The notes under the pieces: model-generated
What the model saw: only the letters and a program-made list of their open reading frames with translations
What the model was told of the DNA's origin: nothing
Database searches by the model: none
Shown here: one piece after another, positions 49,501-61,040 of the stretch
Layout: every line of letters begins with the position of its first letter
Numbering within the stretch: the first letter of the stretch is position 1
Program-made: the position numbers and the translations under genes
NCBI GenBank assembly: GCA_026724425.1
Contig: JAIUCV010000009.1
Span: 21,850,388-21,914,387, forward strand
Direction of reading: 5' to 3'
From: Erythrophleum ivorense
Lineage: Eukaryota; Streptophyta; Magnoliopsida; Fabales; Fabaceae
Length of the DNA: 64,000 nt

Positions 49501-52500
49501 TATCGAATGAAAAATTTATGCACAACATAACACAATTAAATTAAGTAATTTTAATGATTTCCCTTGGCAAGCTTATGTAATTCAAGAATGTGAGCTTAGA
49601 AATGATATGAGATGAGCCTAGTAAATATGGTGTTATATCTCTAGTTTTACATTAACTCTACATGTAATATCTAGTTCTTTGAAAACGAAAGAAAATGCGG
49701 GAAATGTAACATATGGTTTCTACGTAAACGAACAAAATTCACTAGATACAAAAACAAGTCCTCCGAAATGACTTAGTTAAGGTCCCAAAAAATTTAGGAA
49801 GCATTCTAAACTCCTAAAAATGAGAATCCTAGGTTCAGATTGAAAGAAAAATGGAGTTAGAATAAATAAATGAATTGTGGTGAAAGATTGACGAAACATA
49901 AGGGCATTTTCATCATTTTGAACAAATTTTGGAATTGATATAGGAGGGATCTTAAAATAAAAGTTTTGAGTTCTCTAGGGTTCTCAGAGACTCTAAAAAC
50001 CATGGGAAGCCCCGGGGTAGTTAAAACCCCTATCGTAAATGTTTTCTAATGACAATTAACCTAAACTTTGACATATTCATTTAGGAAGGTTTTAGCTCCG
50101 ATTTGAGTGATCCAAAGGCATTTTATTAAATTGGAAACCTAAATTTCGTAATGGAAAAGACGGTTCTAAAAAAGGAGCTAAAATGAGTTAAAAACGAAAA
50201 TGCTAAGAATGAAGGGCAAAATTGAAATTTTTAAGAAAATGGAAGCTTCTTGAACACTCTTTAAGTTTCTTATTTCTTTTCCCCCTTCATTTGCATGACC
50301 TATTCTGCCCAAAAATATGAGAAAACACCAGCTCTCTTAGGCACACCATAGAGGAGAAGAAAGGAGGAGAAAAAGCAAGAAAAAGGGAAGGAATTTCATG
50401 GATTTTCATGCTCCTCCTTCTTCTAAACTTGTTCCTCTCCTTTTAAGCTTTCTTTCTTATAGTATTATTGAAGTTTTTGGATTTGTTTTGAGGGAAGAAC
50501 AGAGGAAAAATTCAGATTTGAAGAGAAGAGGCCAAGGAAAGTGAGAATCAAGCAAGAAAACAAGAAAAATAAGGTAAAATCTCCATCATATGGTAGTTAT
50601 TCCTTCCCCCTTCTTCTCCCTATTTCGCCCCATATATGTAGCTATAAGAGGACTTGAATTTTGGGCAGAACCAATGGTGAATTCTATGAATTTAAGGAAG
50701 GAGAGTAAGAATATGCAAAGAAATTTAAGTAAAAACCATGAATTTGCAAGATAGGGAGGTTAAAGTTTTGATTGCACCTTGAACTCTACCATGAACCCTA
50801 GCTGTATTTTATGATGTTTAAGTATTCATATGAGTTCCTAAGACACCAAAAGAGCATCCTAGATAATTCTCCCATCAAAGGAAGCAAAGAAACTTCATTG
50901 GTGCCATATAGAAGCATAGCTTCGGCTAAGGAGAGTTCATGCACCTAGGAATTGTTTTAATTCCTTTCAAGCTTAGTTTTGCATCATACATGATGGGAGA
51001 GTATGAGAGGAGGCCTTAGAAAAATTTTAGAAACTATAAAAAGTGAGATGACCTTGTATGGTCCATAATATGGCTTAAAGAGGCAATACCTAGCTAGGCT
51101 CCTTAAATTGATTATGTGATGACTCCAAAAGATTTAAATGGAGTCAAGAATCATAAATAGATAGAGAGAATGGAGCTAAGATGATATTTTCCTAAGGTTG
51201 CTTCATTAAGTGCATTATGAAACCATAAAAGAGTTTTATGAGTCACTTGGCTTTTCTAGTGAATAAATGACTTTAGAATTTAATTTAAGAGTATAATTGG
51301 CTTCCATATAATATGTCTAGGCCAGAGAAATGATCTCCACCTTTTTAGATATGTGAGGTCAAGGGAGAGGACTCAAAGTTCAAGGAAAAAGTGTGTGAAT
51401 GCAAGCAAGGTAGCTTTCTCCACCTTCTCTCATTCATGAATGTGTGCTTACATTGTCTTTGAATGTGTGTATATATGTTTTGAGCAATGAAAAGTATTTT
51501 AACATGAGTTTTTATTCCATAGTACCATGATGATATTTTATGCATGCAAGATGATACTTTATGTGCTTGCCTTAATTTACTTGAGTGTGGAGAAGCCAAG
51601 AACCTTCTAGCCATAGTGAGGATGAGCTAAGAACCCTTAAACTTGGTTGAGACAAAGTAAAGAGTCTTCCAAGAATGAAGTTGACTTCCAAGAGTAAGGT
51701 TGAGTTAAAACCTCTTAGAGAAAATAGGTGAGGAAAGTCCAAAATCCATAAGTGAATGGGTGAGGCTAGTCCACTCACTTGGCAAGTTTATGTAAGCTAT
51801 GTATGACTTGCTCAAATGCTAAAAATGTTTCTTGAATACTCACACATTTCAATATGCCCATGCATGCATTTTCAAGACTCGTATTGCATGCTTTATGTGT
51901 GATTGAAAGAAAGATGAGCTATTAGGATTCTTTGAATCTCATCCCCTCCTCTTCAATGTCTTAACATGCTAGGTGAATCAATTGAGCAAGGTAATGGAAG
52001 CCATCAAGCCAAGGAGAAGGGGATTGACATCCAAATGTATGAAATGGCCTAGTTATGTCTCTTTTGTTGCCATACACATGGCATATGATGTAATCCCATG
52101 ATGAAATTGTTATGTAATCATATGAACATGTGTAATTACCCAAATTTATGATGTATGAATGAAATTTGATGCCAAATGTATAGATAGCATGTTTTGGGTA
52201 TTGAATAGCAAGAGCTAGTATGTGTAATCTTATGTATATCATGGGGTGGATGAGTGAGTTTGAGAAATTTGGGTTTATGCACCTTTGAAACAAGTTTAGA
52301 GAGTCATTTTAGTGCATTCTCATGTACTCAAGTGGCAACACAAGCTTGGGAAGCAAAATTGGACACTTTGATGCTAGTTGAGACCATAAAAATGACCAAA
52401 CCGGAATCTTATAGCACATACTGACCAAATGGATGAATCTCCCCATGAAATTTGGCAGCCATGTAGAGCTCATTGAGAGCTTTTTGGGAAGCTAAAGTGC

Positions 52501-54093
52501 AGAAAAATCAGAACTCTACAAAATTAATTATGAATTTTCAAAGTTGGGATTTTTCTGTTATTCTGGTGCATGTACTGTTCATATGGTTAGTTTTGTGTTT
52601 TGTGTCATCTGATAGCCAAATGGTGTCCAATGTAACACCTTCATTTTTAGCTCATACCCATCATGCCTTACATGCTCATATACATATGGGAAGCATAAAA
52701 GGGGGATCATTTGCTTTGGGTTCATATTCTTTCTCACATGGCATTATGCACCGGTAGACATTCACTTTAGTGTCACATGGACCGGGTGAGCTCTTTCTAT
52801 GCATCCTAATGTTTAATTGCACTATTAAGACTCATTTAAATCCCAAAAATATACTTTAAACCCATGGAAAGCAAAGAAGGTTATGAGACATGAATATTCA
52901 ATTTCGGCCATACTTGGCCTCATTTCTGGGCAAAGTTTGAAAATTCATAACTAAATCGAGAAAAATCAAAAACATGTGATCTAGGTCATTCTGAAAATAT
53001 TAAGGGGTATAATTCATGCTAAAAATATGTGCAAGTCATAACATCGTACACACAGGACGTTTGACAAGCAAAATCATCTGAAGGTTGGAGGGGGTTCTGC
53101 TACTGTCACAGTTTACTGATATGGACTTCAAAAATATCTAACTAATTCCAAAAAACTCCAATGCTTGCAAACAATATCAATATGGAAATATGTAGATGTT
53201 AACTAGAGAGGAAAAATGTCTTCAGATCAGTTCATCAAGCCAAACTCCCGAAAACCGATGAAACAGTACCTCGGGTCTAGTTGGATGACTGATTCTGGGC
53301 TGGAACTTCGAAATTGAATATCTTCCTCTCTAGACCTCCAAATGAGGTGCTTCTAGTTGCTACAAGTCACTGTGACTATCTAGTTTCTTTCTATAAAATT
53401 TCGTAATCATTGGATCACGTTTGCCCCTCGGATGACACAATTCCATAACTGACCAAATGAACAGTGTTTCTGAAAATCCGAAATTCTGATACCAACTTTG
53501 AAAAATCATAGAAAATTCTATAGACCTCCAAATGACTTGATCTTTAGCTTTCCAAAAATCTCTAGACAAGATATATTCACATGCCAAATTTCAAGGGAAG
53601 AGGATGTCATTTGGTCAGACTTTGACATCATGGGCAAAATGACCCAATTCATGTGTTAAATGAGGGCTTCAAGGGTTCAATGTGGCCTCTTCTACCTTTA
53701 AGGCTCTATGAGCACATGGGAAAGCATCCATAGGGGATATCAAACATGGCTCAAGTGTCTAACAACCCAAATTTGCAAAACTCACTCTCCCACACTAACA
53801 CATACACCTTGTACATAATGGCAAAATCTTACTATTTACACCAAAAACTTGCTACATTGTTCAAATAGTCTCATTCTCATACACATATGATACATACATT
53901 CATTTACAAGTATTTAGACTTGCTACATCATATACATCATGTCATTAGAATACATCCCTTGGCTTAACTACAAAATAGAAACAAAAAGGCTCCTTTACAA
54001 TTCTTCACTAAACTCCCTAACTTCAAGCTTGATGGCTCCCATCTCTTGCTTCACTTGGTCCACCTAGCATGGTAGGATGGTGGAGAGGGGGAG

Positions 54094-54112
54094 TGAGATT
54101 TAAAGAATCTCA
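54094..54112 (-). other. Conserved LTR hairpin in C2
   Basis: TGAGATT-TAAAG-AATCTCA, a 7-bp stem with a 5-nt loop. Compared with C1, the C-G pair closing the loop is lost and the outer seven pairs are kept. Confidence 0.72.
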
Positions 54113-54194
54113 ATAGCTCATCTCTCATTCAATCATACACAAAGCATGCAAATAAGTCTCACAATGTATGCATGAGCATATTAACATGTGAAGT

Positions 54195-54268
54195 CATAAG
54201 AAAAGCATTTACAACATTTGAATAGGCCATACATAAGAAAATCATTTTCAACATGTGAGTAGGCCATA
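54195..54268. repeat. 37-bp tandem duplication in C2
   Basis: Two adjacent 37-bp units (54195-54231 and 54232-54268), each starting CATAAGAAAA and ending TAGGCCATA. C1 does not show it at the equivalent place. Confidence 0.8.
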
Positions 54269-55217
54269 CATAACATACAAGAGCTTGCCAAGCAAATGGA
54301 CTAGCCTCACCCACTCACTTGTGGATTTTAGATTTGCCTCACCCATTCTTTAAGAGGTTCTTGGACTCAACCCTTGCTTTTAGGAGTCAACCTTACTTTT
54401 GGGAGACTCTTTACTTTGTCTCAACCAACTTTGGGGTTCTTGGCTCATCCTCACCATGGTTAGAGGGTTATTGGCTTTTTCATACTCAAGCAAACTCAAG
54501 AAACCACATAAAACATCATTGAAGTACATGAGGCATCATCATGCTAGCATACTTTTCATGGTTCAAAACATACATACACACAAGCAAGACAATGTAAGCA
54601 CACATCTTATGCATGAAAGAAGGTGGAGAGAGCTACTTTATTGGCTATTCACAACTTTCCCTTCAATTTGTCTCCTCCCTTGTGGGTTTCACAATCAACT
54701 CTAGATGGGAGTGCTTCTCCTGAGCCTAACCACACAAGAAGCATAGAATTACTCTCTTAACACTTTATTCATAAAGCTAGGGATTTTTTTTAGCAACTCT
54801 ACTAAGCATATGAAACTAGGGGTTTCTTTCTCTCACTAGAAATTCACTAACTCTCCTTCCTCTCTCAACTCTCAAACTCTTAAGAAGGGGAAGCAAGAAA
54901 GAGAGGGCTACATGACTTCTAACCTCCCTTAAGAGTGGTTTTCCACTCTCCCTCCTCTGAACCAAGCTCAAAACCTAACTACTTCCATAATCAAAACCAT
55001 AGGAAGAGTTGGTAAGGAGAGAAGAACAATATTCTAAGGAAAGAAACCATGTAAATCTTACCTTTCTCTTGCTCTTCCTTCCTTCTCTAGGCTTCTCTCT
55101 CTCTCCTCTGCCCTTTTCTCTATCTTAGAGTGAGTTCAAGTGGGTTACAGCGTGAAAGAAGGAGTTGGGACGCTTTAAAAAGTCAAATCCTCTTTTTTTA
55201 CGCTTTTCCGGGCTAAC

Positions 55218-55446
55218 CCTCGCTATAGCGAGCCATAACCCTTGCTACGGCGAGCTCGAATCAGCCCTAGACCTCTGCCTTCGCTACAGCGCACTACGGC
55301 GAGCAACGCCCTGGTTTTTGTATGGGATGCCCGCACTCGCTATAGCTAGAAGCATTTTCGCTATAGCGAGAAGGCACTCTCGCTATAGCTAGACCATTTC
55401 TCGCTATAGCGAACAAGTACATTCGCTATAGCTAGGCTGTAGCTAG
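55218..55446. repeat. Cluster of TCGCTATAGCGA palindromes (C2)
   Basis: The counterpart of the C1 cluster, with about nine units. More units here read CTATAG and GCTATAGCTAG, and fewer read CTACGG, so the central bases drift while the dyad is mostly kept. Same distance from the LTR 5' end as in C1. Confidence 0.85.
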
Positions 55447-57878
55447 TAGACTTAGAAAATTTTCAGCTTCCAAAAATTTTTAGCTTTTCTTTTCTCTTCT
55501 CTTTTTTTCTTTTTCTTTTCTTTTCTTCTTCTGGTTGTTACATCCAATGCTTGTGAAATTTTACAAGCATACACTAGAGGTTATAAGCTTTCTATGGCAC
55601 CAAGATCATCTCATTTGGTGGTTTGAGCAGAGAGTTATGAATTTTTGAAGTTTATTGTCAGTACTAGTAGCACCACTAGACCTTCAGTATTGTTCCATCA
55701 TAATTTAGTTCCAAATAGCCTTGGCGTGATTTGGAGATATTTTTTCCTTAAAGTTAACATCTTTAGCTTCTTAGATTGACTAAATTTTTATGATTTGAAT
55801 TTTTTTAGAATTAGTTATGAACTTCCAAAATTTATGATAGTAACTTATGACAGTAGCCCAGATAGCTAAGACCTTGGGCGCTTTTCGAATGTCAAACATC
55901 TTTTGCTTGATGTTCCATGAACTAAAATTATTTTTAGCATAAATTAGACATCTATAGCTTTTAGAATGATAAAGAATGCATGATTTTGATTTTTTTAGAA
56001 TTAGTTATAATTTTTCAAAGTTTGTGATAGAAAGTATGCAATTCTAGCTGAGGCTACACTATGGAATTTTATGTGTTTCTTGCACTTGCACGAGTTCTAG
56101 GTCACTTCCTTTGATGGTTTTGAGTTGTATTAGTGTAACTAAATATGAGAATGAGTTGAATGAGTTTATATGGTCCCTACGACACCGAATGAAAAATTCA
56201 TCCCCTACGTGGTGCAAATTTATTCATTATTTTTATTGCTCTTTCCTTAGAAACTTGTGAAATTCTTGGAAATGAGCTTAGATAAGGAATGAGATGAGCT
56301 AGATAATTATGGTATTACACTACACAAGGTAATTCTAGCTTATGGCATCCATATGGCTCCATACAAGGGTATAATGAAACAACTCACACAATTCATCATA
56401 TTGTCTCCAATTTCTCACTTAATCTAAGTCACATAACTCCATTTAAACTTATTAGAGTTATCACAAACTCAATTCAAGGAGTTAAACACCAAGTTGCTTT
56501 TTTATGCCTAATAGAACCCTAAACTTCCAACTTTCAAAACATAGTTTTTAAATTCAAACCAATGGTTCATTTGGTGTTTATCATTTATATCTAGAACATG
56601 CATATCTTTAGAATTAAAGAAAACTCTCCCTAGGTACCTTGAATCATCCATGGTTGAGACATACCCAAGCATAAGGACCCATGGAATTTTTATTTGTTTT
56701 TCTTAGGGAAATGGGACTTTTGAAGTTCCTAGGTCTCTTAAGAACCCAAACATACTCTTACATAAGTTAAATCATCAGTAACAAATCTCATAAATCCCTA
56801 GGTGCAATCAAAACCCTAATTTTCATAACTTATTATCTATGACCTCTTTTTAAGTTCTATTGCTTCCATATGATTCCTTAGGCTTCAAAACCCCAATTCC
56901 TCACAAGTTTGGATCAAAATCAAATCCCCTACATATCACCCCAAGTCTAGCCAAAACACACATACAAGAGAAAGCCAAGGAGAAACAAGCTATTCATGGT
57001 GAAGCATGCCTTTTCTTAAAGCTTGTTAAAAGTGCTTTCTTAAGCTTCCAAAGTTTCCTTCAAACTCTTCCTTCCCTCTACTGAACCAGCCACAAATCAC
57101 CACTATTGAAGGCATTAAAACCATGAAAAGAGACAGGAGAAAGAGGAGAAGAACTTTAGTGAACGGAAGAGCATGAAAAAGTGACAATTTTTACTTTTTT
57201 CAAGTTTGTTTTCTTCTCCCTTGCTCCTTCTTCTTGTCCGCCACTCAAGATTGCCCTCGGTTTTGTTTTTGGCTAGAAGAATGTTAGTTGAGAGGAAAGG
57301 AAGAAGGTGGGTTGTGATTTAAGAAGGGTGAAAGGGTATATTATAACATTTTCAAATTTTCAACTTTGTCCTTAAACTTTGCTTTCTCTGTTTGAGCTCA
57401 TTTCAAATCTTTTTTAGAACTATCTTTTTCATCATAAAATCTAGGTCTCTAATTCATAAAATGATTTTGGTTTGACCTAAATTGAATTTTAAACCTTACC
57501 AAACCATTCGCCTAACTAATGACTTAAATTGCATACTGTAAGGGTTTTAACCATTCTAGGGGTTCCTATAGTTTTTAGAGCCTTTGAGAAATCTGAAAAA
57601 CTCAATTTTCTCATTTAAAGTTCCCTCTTTTGAGTTTTAGTAAGGTTGCCCAAAATTATGATTTTTCCACTGCATTTTTGGTTCCTTTGTTTTGTCGTTT
57701 TGGCTTTAATTTTGAGCTATTTCTTATTTCTTACCTATATTTTTAGATGCTCTAATTAGTATCCTACCCTTAATTGGTCTTAATTTTCTTTTCTTTAGGG
57801 TCCTCTTATATCACAATATTAATTTTAGTTTAGTTTCTGAAAAATTAGATATTACACTAAGAATCCCAATAACTTATT

Positions 57879-60800
57879 TATCATACATTATTTTATAACA
57901 CTTTTCCTACTACAATTACCTCAAATAAAACTTAGAGGAGTCAACGGAAACCTGAACTGATAAAAAATTTTCAGTTTAAAACTTCCTCATACAATTTTAC
58001 TATTCATTTGGTCATTTCTAAATTTTTATCTAACTTTGAAAATACATACTTAATTATAGAAAAATCGTATGAAGTTAATTCAGGGCTCTACTTCAAGCTC
58101 TCTAAGCCCTTTACACGGGGAAAATATTTATTTAGCGGAGCACATATAAATTCATATAAAGTTGCCCCTACAACAATTTAGACAGTTTTACCCCTCATTA
58201 GTCATATTATTATTATTATTATTTTGCCTCTATATAAGAACAGGCATTCTTGCATCTTATGCACACTAGTCATACTCTTTTTACTTCAGAGTTAGGTATA
58301 TACATGGCTTTCCATTTCATAACTGAGTAACTTACAGTATTATAACGTAACTTATACATGCAGTAATCCAAAATATTTAATTACATAATAAAATGTGGTG
58401 CATAAAAGTAAGGTCCTCGATTTATGTCTCCACATTCTTTGCTATTTCTTTGCTTGAACTCGAACCTAGCATAGGTTATATTTGGGGTGAGATTATGAAA
58501 TCTTAGTAGTAGTAAACCAGTCTCATTCATAAGCAAGCATGTAAGTACATAACATAATGCCAATCAACGTGCCATATGCCACATAGTAATACAAGGGATT
58601 TCATACAAGGCCAAGTACAATCTAAGCATACATATCTCATCTTATAACATAAATGAAAACTTGATATAGCATACCACTTATCATTATACAAACATACAAG
58701 CTTAAAGAAAGAGAGAGGAAAACTACTACCTTAGCAAACTTTGCTCCTCAATCCTTGGGACTCAGTTTACTTGCTTTTGGAGTTCCCAAAACAACATCAA
58801 ACCCTATAATCATAATGATAATTCATTACAATCAATACATAAACCTTAACTTATAAAGTAGAATGACCCCTTTTAAACTTAATAGAACCATTGGAATTGG
58901 AAAAATCCAACTCCTTCCCTTCCCATTTACTATGGCCGAATAGTATGCATTTCTTGGCCAAAATTTAGGAATTTTATCCCATGAGTTTTGGGGGCTTTCC
59001 CATAGGTATTCCTAGCTAAAAACACCCTTTTGAATCCATTGGAATGGATAAAATCATCAAATTCCAGCCCCAACATCACGTTTTGGTGATCACATAATCT
59101 AGCTTCATTTTAGGCTCAAAGTGCGTTTCTTTGGTTCTAAAAATTTCATAGCCTTTTCCTTTATGTTTTAGGACTTGAAATTTGGTATACATGACTTTAA
59201 GACATTAAGAAAACACCATAAAAATTTTGGGAAAATTCAGACAGCATCACCCCATGCTTTCTATTTTTCTAAAAATTACAGTCTTTGTGTTTTCCAAAGT
59301 TTCAGCACATAACAACAATAACTAAGCTCATATGGCCTTCATGTTCAACAAATAAACTTTATTTCAAGGCCTTCATATTCAACATATAAACTCCATTTCT
59401 AATGATTCATATGCCGTTCAAAAATAACTCATAGCTAGGGTTTAACAAAACTAGCTTAAAGCATATGATTTATAAGTATAAGATGGAGAAAACTTACTCT
59501 TTAAGCTTAAGCCTTGCTTTATTTACTTTTCTCACACTAAAATCCCTTCTCTTCCCACTTAGAGCAACATTTAACCTTGAAGAAAAGATGAATGTGCAGC
59601 TACCCTTTGGAGGAAATGGTTGGAGGATGGAGAAGATGAAGAAATTTGGTGAAGAATGGTGGTAGTTTTGCTTGGTTTCACTTCTCCTTCCACTTTTTCT
59701 CCCTCCCTCTCTCTCTCTTCACGTTTTTCTCTCCTCCTCCCTTGTGTGTGGCATGAAAATGGTGGAATGGAGGTGAAGGAGATGAATTAGGATGAAGTTA
59801 AATGGTCATACTAAATTTGAACCCTTGGATCAACCTTTTCAAGATCAAATCCTAGCCTTCCATTCCTTTTTCTTTTGATTTTCTAATTTCATAACTAAAT
59901 ATCTTCTTTAAAAAATCCTTGGCCACACACTTGGATGCCTTTTCTTAGCCCTTAAGTTATGGATTGTAACCATGGTTAATTTCCTTAACTCATCCATGGT
60001 CTACTTTTAACTTAACCATAGTTAGTTTCTAACTTAACTATGGTGAATTCTTTAACATAACTAAAATCCTTTTCTTCTCTCCCTTTCATTTTATATTTAT
60101 ATTTAGGTTTCATCTTCTCTAAAACCTTAATTATATCTTCTCTTCTCTTTTTGGGCCTTTAGAATAAGCTATTGGGCCTTACCGCAGTCTAAGCATCGGT
60201 GTCTGGGCCCAATTAAGGTTTTACGATACAACACATATCATTAGACTTTCTAAAATTTATAAATATTATTTCTTTTACTTTCTGGCCATATTGAGCTTCA
60301 AACATGGTTCAAGGGCCCTTAATCTCATTCCTCATAAATTTTGGTTTCAATCAGACACCCAGGTCTATAGGTGTAATTTTTACCATTCTGTATTATGATT
60401 ATGCTATAAACTTTTCATTTACTGCAATTCTGTCCCTGAAACTCTTTTAGGGTTTCTTAGCCCTTTAGCTATTTTTATTTCTATAGTTGTTACAACTTCC
60501 TTTTTCTATTTTGCTCATGGCTACTGATCGGGCTAACCAGATCCCGGACTGGATCCCGTCTGACCATCCGGACAACTTGGCATCACTGGACCCGTCTTAT
60601 CAAACTGAGTTTAATCGTGGGTCACAGATTTTTGAGATTCTTGCCCGATTTTTTGATATTCGTGCCTAAAGCCACGAATAGAGGGTGAAACTAAGGTTCC
60701 CTGAACTTTCAGGCAATTTATATATTTTGCCCAGCATATAACTTTTCTTTACATTTTGGTCCCTAGCTCCTTCATACTTGACTTTGGAGGCTCTTCGAGA

Positions 60801-61040
60801 CCTTTTTCTAATTTCTTTTTCTTTCATCTATTTTAGCCCCAATTTTAGAGCACCTCTGGCCTTGAATCATCATTATTTGTGGTCTAGAATATTATTCTAA
60901 TTTTATTAAATCTCAATTTATTCTATTTAGGGGACTTCCTTTCATATCCAGTGAATTTCGTACGTTGACGGAGAAACTATATGTTACATTTCTCGTGTTT
61001 TCTTACGTTTTCTTGGATTTTTAGAAAATCAGATGTTACA
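57879..61040 (-). mobile_element. S-family solo LTR (S2), complete
   Basis: A minus-oriented LTR of 3162 bp with exact TSD TTATT (57874-57878 and 61041-61045), inserted in X just beyond the hairpin. The left end is TATCATACAT (TG decayed to TA) and the right end CAGATGTTACA. It is collinear over its length with S1 in inverted orientation. The hairpin region is at about 58486-58509, the palindrome cluster at 59966-60046, and an ATTATT microsatellite at about 58208. A 60-codon frame (60487-60669) matches the antisense frame of S1, but the two copies differ at many residues, as expected for neutral decay. Confidence 0.88.
59966..60046. repeat. Cluster of AACCATGGTT palindromes (S2)
   Basis: The inverted counterpart of the S1 cluster, with four units (GTAACCATGGTTAA, ATCCATGGT, TAACCATAGTTA, AACTATGGTGA). 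One perfect dyad remains, and different units are decayed compared with S1. Confidence 0.8.

Larger units (their letters stand above)
43055..49637 (+). mobile_element. E-family solo LTR (E2), split by S1
   Basis: Plus-oriented with exact TSD TCTCT (43050-43054 and 49638-49642), inside Z. It starts TGTAATGTCTAG and ends ATGGTGTTATA. Without S1 and one TSD copy it is 3441 bp. Its two parts (43055-44013 and 47156-49637) rejoin to give the order seen in 1036-4584. The hairpin is at about 48352-48373; the donor-like site is mutated to AAGATAGCT (about 47902). A TATATTTATAG-like stretch near 43603 could be a TATA box (weak). No internal retroelement sequence. Confidence 0.85.
52631..55542 (-). mobile_element. 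C-family solo LTR (C2), complete
   Basis: A minus-oriented LTR of 2912 bp with exact TSD TCCAA (52626-52630 and 55543-55547), inside A2. The left end is TGTAACACCTTC and the right end CTGGTTGTTACA. It is collinear with C1 (25557-28497). The hairpin TGAGATT-TAAAG-AATCTCA lies at 54094-54112, a 37-bp tandem duplication at 54195-54268 and a TCGCTATAGCGA palindrome cluster at 55218-55446. Being the innermost element of a five-level nest (fragment 22245-23092, X, Z, A2, C2), it is among the youngest insertions in the window. Confidence 0.88.
49663..56319 (+). mobile_element. A-family solo LTR (A2), split by C2
   Basis: Plus-oriented with exact TSD CTACA (49658-49662 and 56320-56324), inside Z. 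It starts TGTAATATCTAG and ends ATGGTATTACA. Without C2 and one TSD copy it is 3740 bp, against 3755 bp for the copy at 8468-12222. A donor-like AAG/GTAGCT lies at 51410, the hairpin at about 51920-51942 and acceptor-like TTAACATGCTAG ending at 51972. Only 20 bp of original Z sequence separate its left end from the TSD of E2. No internal retroelement sequence. Confidence 0.87.
37799..57856 (-). mobile_element. LTR Z (B-family solo LTR) with three nested LTRs
   Basis: Minus-oriented, flanked by CTAAA (37794-37798) and CTAAG (57857-57861), a TSD with one mismatch that falls in the hairpin loop of X. The left end is TGTAATACCATA and the right end TAGATATTACA. It spans 20 kb only because it contains B2, E2 and A2; its own sequence (37799-39626, 43030-43054, 49643-49662, 56325-57856) adds up to 3405 bp, almost the same as B2 (3398) and B3 (3355). 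That agreement is strong internal support for the assignment. Its own hairpin is at about 39011-39034. The three inserts sit within about 45 bp of original Z sequence. Confidence 0.85.
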
